DNA of 64,000 bases from Periconia sp. R9002 (GCA_023627715.1 JAMAHW010000015.1:248001-312000), one strand, 5' to 3'. Counted from the first letter of the stretch, positions 22,937 to 33,448 are shown. The notes: a model not told the origin generated them from the letters alone. Numbers and translations: made by a program.

Positions 22937-23550
22937 TCGGTTTTCGATCGGCTCCATGATATCCCAACGAACAAACGGGTCATCAGTTTGGGGGCTGGTT
23001 CGTCCTGCCCTTTTTGGCAGGTTATAGGCATTTCTGTCTTGAGGTTACGAGGTTTTGTGTCTGTTTCGTGCGTTTTTGTTCGTTTTTATCACATATTCAA
23101 GTGATTTGGATCTGTTATACCGCAAACACGCGGGATGTGGTGACGTTCAACACTTCTCACACCCTTTTTGATGGCCATACAATTTGCGGCTCTTGCAAAC
23201 AGTGTCTTATAAATATACGGATAACACAATGCACTCTACGCCGACGTGTTCGTGGTGACGTGTAATATCATATGATAGTGTCACAAGGATCAGTGGTTCA
23301 GAGGAGCAATCTCTTTATTTGTTATTTGTTGAGTACATACATGTTATCACACAAACACTGCTCAACACTGTCTATAAATCAACACTCTTTCACTAAAATT
23401 TTCGTTTATATCTCAACCACAGGATGTCTGCCCAGAGAAATTAGCAGTCCTCATCCCAATATCTCTTCGAACGTTACAATCACGCGCGGCACAAATCAAT
23501 CTTCACTAATAATCCAATCTCTTCAACCGCCAAGCAAACACCAAGAGCTC
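22937..23550. other. F4-F5 intergenic spacer with F5 promoter
   Basis: 614 bp. No gene was seen. A TATA box (CTATAAAT) at 23372-23379 lies about 170 bases upstream of the first F5 ATG; a second TATAAATA-like site lies near 23210. Confidence 0.5.
23372..23379 (+). promoter_or_regulatory. Putative TATA box of F5
   Basis: CTATAAAT is followed by a leader rich in CA and CT. Similar boxes precede F8 and F9. Assigned by sequence and position only. Confidence 0.4.
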
Positions 23551-24081
23551 ATGGACGCTTTCACCTCTCAAGAATGCAAGGATTTGGTCGAAAAAATTCG
23601 CTTCGGAAGCAGCACAGGGGCCAGAGACCATATTCTGTACCACCATGGCTAGAAACCCGACGCTCATTTGCGCAAGCAGCGTGAATAGGGTCGCATTGAT
23701 GAGCCAGTTGTATCATGCAAGCCATGAAGTACCATTCGGACTCACTTTCGAACTGGAACTTCGAGCTTATGAGATGCACGCGCTTCGGATATTAGCGACT
23801 GATGGGCCGCGACGGTACTTGAAGATAGATGTGGGTGAGGGTTATCATGTCCTTTTTCTTTTCCTCAAATGTAAGCAGACCTTCGATACACCATAGAAAT
23901 TGTATCTAACCTTGGTAAAGGGATCAATATTCCGAATAGTCCATACGGCTACAAGGTAGAAATAGAAACAAACATGCTGGTTAGCTTTGTTGGGGAAGAA
24001 ATGTCAGACTTGCGGGAATTCACTCAAGGAAGGGTCGAAGCTAAACCAATGAAATATTGGCAAAATAGATCGGAGGCCTGA
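23551..24081 (+). pseudogene. F5: F-family copy with a one-base frameshift
   Basis: The first ATG (23551) opens MDAFTSQECKDLVEK, which matches the family N-terminal block, then shifts frame and stops at 23652. The family sequence resumes in the next frame: ASEAAQGPETIFCTTMARNP, core ALMSQLYHASHEVPF, ALRILATDGPRRYLKIDVG, and the end strand HVLFLFLK. The change fits one extra A in the A6 run at 23591-23596; without it the frame is continuous (159 residues). The phase-1 intron (23871-23920, 50 nt) is at the family site and restores a Trp codon (K-W) as in F6. Exon 2 continues NIPNSPYGYKVEIET and ends QNRSEA at 24081. A shorter intact protein could start at the ATG at 23645, which has a strong CACCATGGC context (128 residues). 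So this is a decayed copy, a truncated gene, or an assembly error in a homopolymer. Confidence 0.7.
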
Positions 24082-24460
24082 TTATCGGAATGATTGGTGC
24101 ATTCAATGAAACTGTGTGGCCTTGCGCTTCTCACAGTTCTGAGGAGTAATGCGTATCATTTTGTTCTTTAATTTCCTACTTGGTGGCAACTTTGCATTGG
24201 TTATCTCGTACGGACACATGTATGTACGACTTCAAAGCGTACTACATGTATTGCAGCATTGCGCAAGTAGCTTTGTGGTAAGAGTCAATAAGTAATACCC
24301 ACGTATCCCAGCATGTGAATATTGAAACTTTCAGGAATTCACAATCCTCACCAAAACCCGAATCACCTCCTCCCTATCCTTCATCTACTTCATAGTATTG
24401 TTATCTATAGCTCCTACCACTAGTAGTTTCTTTCTTTTATTATTGCAAAGTCGCGCCATC
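24082..24460. other. F5-F6 intergenic spacer
   Basis: 379 bp, AT-rich. It holds the F5 3' flank and the F6 promoter. A TATCTATAG element near 24401 is the only TATA-like site. Nothing else was seen. Confidence 0.45.
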
Positions 24461-25171
24461 ATGTCTAGCAACAACGAACAAGATCCCGGCGTACAGAAGC
24501 CCCCCAACAATCCAACCATAGATACCCCCGAAGTCGCTCTACAGCCATCTGAAGATGTCTTATCGCGTTTGAATATGCTGGTTACAGAACCCCTTCGACG
24601 GTTTTCAGAGACACAAACATCCCCTCGTTATGCTCACGACTGCGTTTATTTAATAGAAGAATGGAAGAAATCGAACCCAATCCACTATTCCATCACGTCC
24701 AGGGCCTCGAAAGTCGTCTGCAAAAATGAGGAAAAATGGGTTGGCTTGATAGCGCAGCTGTACCATGAGACTTACACTCTGCCTTATCATCTGAGTCTCA
24801 AAATGTTCCCACAGAAACCGGAAATGGACGTACTCACTGTTTTGGCAGAATGGGGAATAGGCAAGTTTGTCAAAATTAAAGTAGGTACTGCTGATGGAAT
24901 TTTCATGCTCTTTGGCTTCATAAAATGTACGTACCCATCCCCGTGGCGATTACAAACTACGGAATACTAATCAAATGACTTTTCAACACGCTCTACAGGG
25001 GATATCCCGCAACATTCACACAAGGTGGAACTATATACGAAGAGGACGGTCGACTTCGCTTCTGGAAAGATGGCGGACCTGACAAAGTTCATTCCTAAGG
25101 GGGGACGGAATGTGATGGGCACTCACGTATATGTGGTGCCAGCAGATGAACCAGCCGAAGTAGAAAATTAG
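24461..25171 (+). CDS. F6: F-family small protein with disordered N-terminal extension
   Basis: Exons 24461-24926 and 24999-25171 encode 212 residues. About 55 N-terminal residues are polar and Pro/Asn/Glu-rich (NNEQDPGVQKPPNNPTID) and precede the family block YAHDCVYLIEEWKKSNP. The core is WVGLIAQLYHETYTLPYHL, followed by MDVLTVLAEWGIGKFVKIKV and the pre-intron strand IFMLFGFIK. The phase-1 intron (24927-24998, 72 nt) has donor GTACGT, a near-consensus TACTAAT branch site and acceptor TACAG. It restores K-W, as in F5. Exon 2 reads DIPQHSHKVELYTKRTVDF and then MADLTKFIPKGGRN, ending PAEVEN. The in-frame upstream ATG at 24398 would add a hydrophobic Ser-rich leader (FFLLLLQSRA). I chose 24461 because the block from there on looks like the other starts, but a signal-anchor form cannot be excluded. 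Function unknown. Confidence 0.76.
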
Positions 25172-25884
25172 GCCTGGTCCCTGACTCTATCACGTTACAA
25201 CTGTAGAGGATTGGTATCGGATTGTTGCTTTTGTGCCTCAAAACCTGTCAACTTTTTATATGAGCTGTACTTTTGTAGCACCCCAAGGAAATCGGAATCA
25301 GTGCTCAAAACTTTGCGACGGTGTGCATCCTGCGAATGTATAATTTAGGCATGATGTATTGCAGGGTACCATTCGTACTTCCTCAGCGAAGGCTGAATTC
25401 AAATGCTTAGTTTTAGCCCATGTAGATTCAACACCAGGGAACCGAAGGTGGCGCAAATTTAGCTTCTGAGCAGCAACGTGAATCCAGCCAATCCGCAAAT
25501 GCCAGAAAGCGAGAATAGCGTCGGTAATAACACGACCAATCATGTATTCGTTGGGTTATTCAAGGGCTTGTTACCTCATGCCTTTGTCCGATGGTGAGCT
25601 GTCAGGTAGCAGTCGCGATCCGTGCACCAGCACCTTCGGGCGCAGTGTAACAACAAAGTCAGAGATTTTTCTTTCTGGTATTACCCAACCTAATTTTGTG
25701 GCAAAAAGATGATACGTGCATGGCGAGATATGTAATGTGATTCATTGAAGTTTACTATTAAATACCTGCAACTGGTCATCATCACATATTGACTTTTACA
25801 CAAACACACACACACACACACACATCTATGTTCTTTCCAAGGCAAAGAACCGACCCGTTTTATCGACTCTTTCTTTTGAACATA
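25172..25884. other. F6-F7 intergenic spacer with CA repeat
   Basis: 713 bp, no gene seen. A CTATTAAATACC element near 25756 may serve as the F7 TATA box. A (CA)10 microsatellite at 25805-25824 lies in the presumed F7 leader. The frame that includes it reads upstream of the chosen F7 ATG but looks noncoding (poly Thr-His). Confidence 0.5.
25805..25824. repeat. (CA)10 microsatellite in the F7 leader
   Basis: Ten CA units immediately upstream of the F7 coding start, in the likely 5' untranslated region. Confidence 0.85.
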
Positions 25885-26602
25885 ATGTCAGCCGAAACAT
25901 CATCCGAGCCGGATTTTTATATCCCCGAGTTCCCAGACTTCAGCGACGACTGCGAAGGTGTCCTGGAAGAGTGGTCCGAAATTAAAGATGAATTCGTCCG
26001 GATATTTCCGATAAACAAATCAAAGCCCATATTTTTCAGTAAACTTATGGATATTGGGGTACTGGGCCAACTATATTCGTCCAAAGGGTCTGCTTCGGTT
26101 CCAGAGAGACTCGCCGCCTGCGTGATACTGGATAGTCAGGCGATGGACCAACTCCATGAGCTTGCTAAGAAGACAGGCATACACGGATGCCGTAAATTGT
26201 GGCTGAACGAAGAGTATTATATTATGTGTACTTTTGTCAAAAGTTTGTATGACTCTTGGCTGAAGATTGGGATCAATTGCTAATATGTACTTGTCATGTT
26301 GAATAGCTACCGGTAGAGTCTGTCGAACCACGAGGCTACCAATCAACTCCAAACGTAGACCAACGATTGATCGGTTCATTATCAAGGAGAGCTGGTTGAA
26401 GCCGATGAACCCTAATCCACCGAAGGACCCTGGCCTCCATCTACAAACCAACTTCAATCGTGAAGTCAGCATCCAGGGCACTGCTCAACCCGATGATGAC
26501 GCCGCCGAGGCTGATGAAGACGGTTCAGATCTTGAAAAAGAAATGGAAAGCCCAGGAGGAAGCACCGAAAATCTCATCAAACGAAAAGAGAAGGATGTAT
26601 AA
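25885..26602 (+). CDS. F7: F-family protein with long charged C-terminal end
   Basis: Exons 25885-26242 and 26307-26602 encode 217 residues. It begins MSAETSSEPDFYIPEF and then has the family block DDCEGVLEEWSEIKDEF. The core is IGVLGQLYSSKGSASV, followed by AMDQLHELAKKTGIHGCRKL and the pre-intron strand YIMCTFVK. The phase-1 intron (26243-26306, 64 nt, GTTTGT...AATAG) is at the shared position. Exon 2 is much longer than in the paralogues (98 codons): TGRVCRTTRLPINSKRRPT, then FNREVSIQGTAQ, then a strongly acidic stretch (DDDAAEADEDGSDLEKEM) and a basic end (LIKRKEKDV). The acidic tail is unique within the family and suggests a gained extension. An in-frame ATG farther upstream (25829, MFFPRQRTDPFYR) could lengthen the N-terminal end; 25885 was preferred because the sequence before it resembles leader. 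Function unknown. Confidence 0.74.
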
Positions 26603-27777
26603 TTTGATGATAGATTGAGGATAGAACAGCGATAAGGCTATGGGATATCAGACACAGATAGAGTACGAAAACTGAACCATCTGGTGGGTCAACTTCTGAG
26701 AGTTAACTGTACTTGAATACCGATCAATCTTATTCTTCATTGATCATTCTTATGTCCAGCAGATATGCTATTACATTACTTATATCCGTGCCTATAAACT
26801 TCTTCTCTTAAAGCTACGTGCTCGTGTCTTGCTATGAATTCGCTCCTTCTATTTTTCAAATCTGTCAAGTGCATAAGTTGTGGGGGATTTTATATATTAT
26901 ATATCAAAACAGCGTATTTTGGTGTAGACCATAATTTATCTCTCCTAAACGATACATAATGAGTGAATGTGGGATCGCCGTCAAACGATACTCTCTCTTT
27001 CAACGCTCGGTCTTGATGGATTGCTAACTCTACCCTAATGGTGCTATTTTCTCTATCAGAGCCTTTTTTTCACACTAATTTCCATGTCCATGTGTTCTAC
27101 CGAGATACACCGTCGAATTTTATTAGCTGTCAGTTTAAATTCAAGATTTCCTTTCCAGTGTGTTCAAGAGGCTTAGGCATTCTTGATTCACAGTGTTTCT
27201 TCTCATCATTCAAGGGAAAAATCATGCGTTTCCCGGTAGACGATGAATGGTACGTTACTTCATTCAAGCCTTCCTGTATCACATACAGTGTTCCATCACC
27301 CTTCTCTATTACTAACCGATACATTCACTTGCTTTGTACCTCTGTAAATTACTCTACAGTTTTTTTGTACAACGTCAAAAACGTGGTCATCATCGCTTGG
27401 CAATATGTTTGCCTGCAGCATTGACAAATTTCGAACACTGAGGTGGTCTCTGGCCAAGGACGTGCACACAGTTGTGGTACAATATTTGACTCTTCTACAA
27501 AGCTCCGTGAACAATCACAGTGACACTATGATATACTGAATTGGCAACAGTGTCGAATTAGCATTCATTGTTGCGTGGCAATGTATGTTCCCGCCGCATC
27601 CATAGCGTACAAGGATTCACAGTCATCTACTCGCCAAGGCTTGGTAAGAGTATAAATATGGGTTTGATTCTAGCCTATATTTCTTTATTATCCCCTTCAA
27701 CGTATCCTTCTTGCACGCGTTTCGACTACAAGATTTGTCTCGAAAACTTTATCATCATTTCACAGAAGCCAAACAAA
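26603..27777. other. F7-F8 intergenic spacer with F8 promoter
   Basis: 1.2 kb. Two overlapping minus-strand frames (27514-27296 and 27324-27130) are not supported as a gene. TATAAATA at 27651-27658 is a good TATA box 120 bases before the F8 ATG. The rest is AT-rich with no other feature. Confidence 0.5.
27651..27658 (+). promoter_or_regulatory. Putative TATA box of F8
   Basis: TATAAATA lies 120 bases upstream of the F8 start codon; the same kind of box precedes F5 and F9. Confidence 0.5.
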
Positions 27778-28296
27778 ATGGCTTCTTACATCGCCGAATG
27801 TAAGGAATTTGTGCGCCATGCGGTCAGCAACAAGTCTATTTTTTACTGCGAACTTCCCCTCGGAATAACATATCTTATTGGAGAACCCCATGACCAGATT
27901 GTGCTCTTGGGCAAACTTACCACCACAAGGACACGATTAGCACCAGCATGGAATGAGAGTTTCGAGTTTCGAATCGATCAAGAAACGCAATTATCCTTGA
28001 CACGGCTAGCAGCAACAGGAACTTTTGGATGTATCCAACATTTCATAGCGGGTGATGCATACTTTCTTCTCACATTTATCAAATGTAAATATTGGATTTA
28101 CGACATGTGGCGAGAGTGACGTGCTGACAGCAAAGCAGTGGATGAAAGTGGAAACGAGGTGCGGACAGGACGAACAGGGGATCTTTCTCATGGCTCGGAG
28201 TGGCCGGATATCAAACTCTTCATGCCGTTAGAGGAACACAAGCTGCAGCTCAGTTCTAAAGATAATGGCCAACAAACGCGAGCGGCCGAGGGTTAG
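27778..28296 (+). CDS. F8: F-family small protein
   Basis: Exons 27778-28084 and 28139-28296 encode 154 residues. It begins MASYIAECKEFVRHAVSN. The core is GITYLIGEPHDQIVLLGKL, then FEFRIDQETQLSLTRLAATG and the pre-intron strand YFLLTFIK. The 54-nt phase-1 intron (28085-28138, GTAAAT...AGCAG) is at the family site. Exon 2 reads LDESGNEVRTGRTGDLSHG and then SEWPDIKLFMPLEEHK, ending TRAAEG. Its exon 2 closely matches F9 (LDAEGKEDL, TEWPDIYDFLP), and its N-terminal CKEFV matches F5 (CKDLV) and F9 (CKGFV), so F5, F8 and F9 form a subgroup. The start is the ATG with AAACAAAATGG context, 120 bases after a TATA box. No signal peptide or known domain is visible. Function unknown. Confidence 0.78.
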
Positions 28297-29486
28297 AAGC
28301 GCTTACTCTGTTTCTCCTCCACTCAATCATGCCCAACACCCAATTCCATGCACCGCCTTCGTATTTTCGAATTTTTTCTCGCATCTCCCATCATTCGGGA
28401 GCAGTAAAGCAAGAAATTTATTTTTGTATTTCTTCCAAGGGATTGCATAGCGGGTAATGAGCTCAAGATGCGAGCCCTCGAGTTTTCCGCTCCTATGTGT
28501 TTGTCTAGCTATACACTGATCCTTACGATCAGAGCCTAGGTCTTGGTTTTCTTTCTCTATTTTCTTCTTTGTTTCGTCTGCCGTAAGAATAGGTTTATTT
28601 TCCATTATTTTCTTTTTAGTATCTTGTTGGGCGTGGAGAATATTGTACCTGCAATTCAAAATCTGGTGTTGTGAGTAAACCTAGTAGCCGATATTTCATT
28701 CGTTGATCTATCACCGTATACCAATGGTAGCTGCGATTGTCACACAGTGATAGATCTTATAGATGTGTATATGTGTATTGGTGTACTAGTCAGCTATCTG
28801 CCTATGTATATGTCCGGCTCCTGCCCTTGCCCTTGGCTCCTTCCCATAGTCCATCCCTTGACAGATCGCAGCCAGTTTCGTTGACAGAGCCCTTTATCAA
28901 GTCGGGTTCGGCTCGTTAGGATGTATAGGCGGTTCTCTTGTATCTATCAGCTCGCAGCCCTCAAAGTTAGTACAACTGCCAGCTGCGATGGACTATTAGG
29001 TATGATCAGCGATCTACTCTCTCCTAATTTTTAAATGTGAATCATAGACCCGTCGGCTCGCTTACACACCTGTGATTGACTCATATTCCAGGCACTTCCA
29101 TCCTTTTTGCTATTCCCTTAGCTCTCGTCACCGAACTTATCTCTCTATCAACAGCGCGCAGGAATTTTGTGAATGGGAAAGATGCATGCTTCTTCTACTT
29201 CGTAGACACGATGGATATATTTAGGTTCGGTCGAGATTCTCCGTACTCGTGAAGCCGGAGCCTGAGCTACGCCTTGTGATTGGTAAAAGAGCATACGGAG
29301 GACTTCGGACTTTTACGCCCGTTTTGTGTACTTGTTGCTTATACAGAAATGAAGAGGAGGAGAAGGAAAAGGCTCAGTCCGCTTCATTACGATTGTTCAA
29401 TATCTAAGAGTTTCGATATTTTCTGGTCAGGTAGGGATACTTTTTGCTTTTTCTCTCTCTTTCGCAAAAAGAACGCGTCTCTCATT
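28297..29486. other. Intergenic region between F8 and the second zinc-cluster gene
   Basis: 1.2 kb with only short frames lacking homology. It contains the 3' flanks of the two convergent neighbours. Nothing else was recognised. Confidence 0.5.
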
Positions 29487-30816
29487 CTAAAAATAAGAAC
29501 ACTCCTGAACTTTCACCTCTTCGAGCTGCAACATCATCTCCGCCCACAACATTCCTTCTTCTCCCTCCTTCTCCACAAGCCGACGCCGCCGAAGCAACAT
29601 ACAAACAGCATGATAATCCCTCTCTGAACGTTGCTCACACCACCATATATTATTAAACCGACACAAAAGTCCGAACCAATATCCCAGCAACCAAAGCGCC
29701 TTACTATCTCTTTCTAGCAACAAAGCACGGAACTCATGCTGAATCTTTGCCAAGAACTGTATACTCTTGTACACATTGGCCGCAACGGGGTCGATGTCTC
29801 GCAGCTGTATCAATATTTGGACTGGTTTCTCGAAAATTTTGCCTCTTTCAGTACTCTTGCTAGGACTTTTCTGATACAGATGTTCCAACTCGAAGAATTT
29901 GACCCAGCTCGATGGGATTGCCTTCGCAACCTGAGACATTTTGTTAAACTCCCAATTCATTGTTTCTCCACCCAAAAAGATCGGGCCAAGAAAATTGATC
30001 GTTTCTTTCGAGTATCCCCCCATTTTGAGGAGAAGAGGTCGCAGACCCACTTGGAGATCTAGCCAAGCTCGACCGTCATTGCTCGACTCAAGGATCCAGG
30101 ATTTTGTATTGGCTGTTGCTCGAGACCCTGGTATCGCAAAGGTAATCATATTCAGCAAGGTTGCGCATAACATCAGCCCGTCGGCATCGGATTGAGAAAG
30201 GCTAGCTGCAGGAAGAATTAACAATCTACGGAGGCCGCTAATAACTTGAGTCTGGTTGAAGTATTCGGAAATCCGGTATTGTAACACACCCGGTGTGACA
30301 TGGCGCAGATGGCATGCTGCGATCGCTAGCATGGTGCTTTCCACCAATGGATTTGATTGAGACATGGCTAATAATCGTTTGTCGCAGGGGATGTTGAAAA
30401 TTGTCATCCAATGAGCAAGCAGATGCTGTATGAGATATGCATTCGGCGTGCCGTTTATGTTATCATTCCATGAAGCACATGGTGATATGGTGGCCGCACT
30501 CAAGGACGATATGAAACCAATCTGCAGGAAGGTCTCTTGTTGCACTGTTCCAGTCATTGAGACATTATACGAGCACAATCGACCGTTTCGTTTACATCTT
30601 TCACAGACCGGTCGACGCTCGTCACACTATTCAGTATAAACACATAGACTCATAACACATTAAGCAACATACCTTGACCCTCTTGGCTTTGCAAGACAGG
30701 CACCCCGTTTTTGTTTTGGCGTGTGACTTTTTCTTCTTGTATCGTCGGATCTGCAAATTTGGTCGGTCCCGTGTCTGCAACAAGACCTGATAGTTAGGCT
30801 TGAAGTTTAGCATCAT
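29487..30816 (-). CDS. Zn2Cys6 transcription factor (Upc2-like layout)
   Basis: Exons 30816-30673 and 30626-29487 encode 427 residues. The zinc cluster near residues 39-65 reads C-LS-C-KAKRVK-C-DERRPV-C-ER-C-KRNGRL-C and is preceded by a basic arm (RRYKKKKSHAKTKTG). A 46-nt intron (30672-30627) lies between RVK and CDE, close to the intron position of the other zinc-cluster gene in this window. After the cluster comes a helical region typical of the Upc2/'fungal_trans_2'-like middle domain (AYLIQHLLAHWMTIFNIPC, LVESTMLAIAACHLRHV, SWILESSNDGRAWLDLQVG). The start was taken at the MMLNFK pair; an upstream in-frame ATG (30960) would add 48 residues. The gene is divergent from the dehydrogenase at 31343, with a 526-bp shared promoter, so regulation of that neighbour is plausible but inferred. 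Confidence 0.85.
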
Positions 30817-30962
30817 CTCCGTCCGATGCAAAGCATTTGATGAGTACAGAGACTGAAAAGGGAAAACGAGAAATTTATAGTATACACGCACTTCGTTCCG
30901 CTCGTCAGCACTAGGGTCTAAGTAACCAATAGGGGATACCCGGTGTAAGTACCCATGCACAG

Positions 30963-30986
30963 CTCGTTTTCCTTATTAAGACTAGA
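30963..30986 (+). promoter_or_regulatory. Direct repeat copy A in the divergent promoter
   Basis: It reads CTCGTTTTCC, T, TATTAAGACTAGA. It differs from copy B at one of 24 positions. GTACCCAT lies just upstream in both copies, with 6 extra bases between the two elements here. Confidence 0.6.
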
Positions 30987-31174
30987 CACTTTTCGCTAGG
31001 ATCAACATTCAGGGAAAGTCAAACCGGGACAAAAATGCACATCACGAGAGATTCGCAGAATGTGCGGGCCACCTGAATTAAAAGGGGGGCGTTAAAAAAA
31101 TAGTAGGAGCAATGGGGCGGCCAGGTTGGTGGCTAGAGTAGCAACGCGAATGGGATGGCTGAGTCGGTACCCAT

Positions 31175-31198
31175 CTCGTTTTCCCTATTAAGACTAGA
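31175..31198 (+). promoter_or_regulatory. Direct repeat copy B in the divergent promoter
   Basis: It reads CTCGTTTTCC, C, TATTAAGACTAGA and is directly preceded by GTACCCAT. Spacing from copy A is 212 bases. A candidate regulator-binding site or a small local duplication. Confidence 0.6.
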
Positions 31199-31342
31199 GT
31201 TATATCGTCTCCAATCCATCAGTGTCGATGTGAAAGACAGCCGAAGAAGTGAATGAGGGCCTAGACTTACAGAGGCGTCATATAAAAGCCCTTTCTCATC
31301 ATGAAGATCAACCGAAAACAATCTACTTGAAGTCAGTTCGCA

Positions 31343-32433
31343 ATGGTTGGCTCCAAAGACCTCGAACCTTCACACACCAAATTCTTCCCTGATGTTTTCT
31401 TTCACAACCAATTCCGTGCAAAGCCAAATTGGCCTGCCCCCGGAACCACTCTTTCGGGAAAGACAGCAATCGTTACCGGCAGCAACACCGGCCTTGGATA
31501 CGAGACTTCAGTGCAGCTTCTAGAACTGCGGCTCTCAACGCTTGTCCTCGCAGTGCGATCGTCCGAAAAGGGTGAGGCTGCCGCTGCTACACTACGAAAG
31601 CAGCATGCCGGCTCTACAATACATGTTTGGCTTCTAGACATGGATTCCTACGACTCCATCATCGCTTTTGCTCAGCGTGTCGAGAAATCCCTATCTCGGG
31701 TGGACATGGTCCTGCTAAACGCCGGCGCCATGAAACTTTCCTTTGCGACAAATAAAAGCACCGGCTACGAAACCATGTTCCAAGTCAACTACCTCTCAAC
31801 TGCGCTACTCACCATCCTCCTGCTCCCTATCCTCAAAGCAAAGGGAGCTACCAACGACTCGCCTCCTCATATCACTATCGTCAACGCGGCCCTTTCCCTC
31901 GTCGCTACCTTCCCAAACAGAAACCATACGCCATTATTCGCTAGCTTCAAGGACCCGAAGCAGTGGAGTCGTGAGCAACATTACAACACGTCTAAGCTTC
32001 TGGCACACATGTTTCTCTGGAATCTTGTTGAATACGTTTCAGCTGACGATGTAATTGTTAACCTCGCTGACCCAGCTTGGGTCAAGGGTACGGCTCTATC
32101 CCGTGAGGCTAGTGGCGCCCAGAAGATCGGTCTCAAGATTTTCGAGCTTGCAGGCCGCACCCCGAGAGTGGGTGCTTCGTGTTTCGTAGATGCGATGGTG
32201 AATAAGGGAAAGGAATCGCATGGGTGTTTCTTGATGAGTTGGAAAATTCATCCGTGAGTTATTATATACCGCCCGCCGTTGACATTTATGCTGATGTTTG
32301 ACGCAGATTCGCAGCTTTGCTTTACACTCCCGAGGGTAGGTCGATTACGAAGCGGGTTTGGGATGAAACAATGGCAGATCTTCAATTTGCTGGAGTTCAT
32401 TCGATTCTGGAACGGATGCGGGCAGAGAGGTAG
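31343..32433 (+). CDS. Short-chain dehydrogenase/reductase (retinol-dehydrogenase-like)
   Basis: Exons 31343-32253 and 32307-32433 encode 345 residues. The Rossmann cofactor motif TGSNTGLG starts at residue 45. NAGAM (the NNAG-type element) follows near residue 130. The YNTSK (YxxxK) motif has Tyr214 and Lys218. The segment that normally carries the catalytic Ser (N-V-S-S type) reads IVNAALSLVATF here, so the usual Ser position seems to be Ala or Leu, with a Ser three or so residues later. The enzyme would use NAD(P)H on an unknown carbonyl or alcohol substrate. Exon 2 supplies the C-terminal FAALLYTPEGRS and ends RMRAER; the 53-nt intron completes a Pro codon. A TATA box lies 62 bases upstream of the start. 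The gene is divergent from the Zn2Cys6 gene, which may control it. Whether the enzyme is active is uncertain because of the Ser region. Confidence 0.88.
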
Positions 32434-33448
32434 AATTTGGTGTAGCAGAGTCATATAATATCGACGCAAGTTCTTGAAACCAAGGATGTGTGCATGCTCA
32501 GCTACAAATGACGCTCTGGGGTGATTATTTAGTTTCACAATCAACAAATCACTATACCTTTCCTCATATTTGAGTTTCTGCAAAGTGGTGATTCTACATT
32601 GTTGGTCCCTGAACATTCCGACATGCTATGTAGTGAGCTAATTGTACGATACTATCTAATAACAAGACTATTTTTTTCTGTTTGGTCGCTACCGTCCTGT
32701 ATCTGTGATAGCATTACCATTCGTATTTACCCTATCTTTATCACTGTAAACCATACTACATGCGTCGTGCTCCGGCATACGAGTCTTATGTGACGCATCA
32801 ATTTCCATATTCAAGCATCAATGGTTTAACGAGCAACTTTATGAAATTGACATTTGATCTTTTTTCTTTCAACTAAGATTTTCTAACCAAATCATCTTTC
32901 AGATCAGCCTCTACAGTCGTATACTTCACAATGCAATTGGGAAAAGGAGGGCGGGAGGGAGTCAGCCTATTTAATTAAAATCATTCTATGCTGAAGAGTT
33001 TCACATCTGGCGTTTCAGAAGTATTGATGCCCAGAGAACCTACCCAGGCGTACGTTGCCTCCATTGAAAAACATGATGTTGAAAGAAGACGGCTCATTGT
33101 ATCACCAAGAACGACACAACATCTTGTGACCCCTCAACTGGTGCAATCATATTCAGCGCGGTCAAGCTTTTCGTGGTTCAAGTTGCCTACAATCATAAGC
33201 ATGCACTACCTCTTCTGTAAATGATAGGCTCTGCCATCTCGTTGTACCACAGAATACCGAAATTAGCTCTAAGTACAGTCAGACTACTCCCGAGGCTGAG
33301 AGGGGATGATATATCGATATAAATTCACTCTCAATCAAAGCAATGTGTTGTTGCTATCTTCCTTAGCTATCAATCAACTCTTCGACAAAACCACTATCTG
33401 GATCGCTTCTCCTACTGTACTGGAAACATTGGATCATACACCTTCGTT
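32434..33448. other. Intergenic region before F9
   Basis: 1.0 kb. The frame at 32988-33224 starts LKSFTSGVSEVLMP and includes VERRRLI, which loosely resembles the F9 N-terminal block (CKGFVAH...LMSPG...RERRI). It may be a decayed family copy, but the match is too weak to call. TATAAAT at 33318-33324 is the likely F9 TATA box. Confidence 0.4.
33318..33324 (+). promoter_or_regulatory. Putative TATA box of F9
   Basis: TATAAAT lies about 125 bases upstream of the F9 ATG, a spacing close to that of F8. Confidence 0.45.

Larger units (their letters stand above)
30817..31342. promoter_or_regulatory. Shared divergent promoter of zinc-cluster gene and dehydrogenase
   Basis: This 526-bp interval separates two divergently transcribed genes. 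It contains two near-identical 24-bp direct copies (30963-30986 and 31175-31198) and, for the dehydrogenase, TATAAAAG at 31281-31288, 55-62 bases before its ATG. Confidence 0.55.

Noticed and set aside
27130..27514. Two overlapping minus-strand frames between F7 and F8
   Set aside because: The frames are offset and no intron joins them sensibly. Some F-like residues (LSMLQ) were noticed, but the rest does not match.
29487..32433. Secondary-metabolite gene cluster
   Set aside because: The regulator/dehydrogenase pair stands alone. No polyketide synthase, nonribosomal peptide synthetase, terpene cyclase or P450 gene is in the window.
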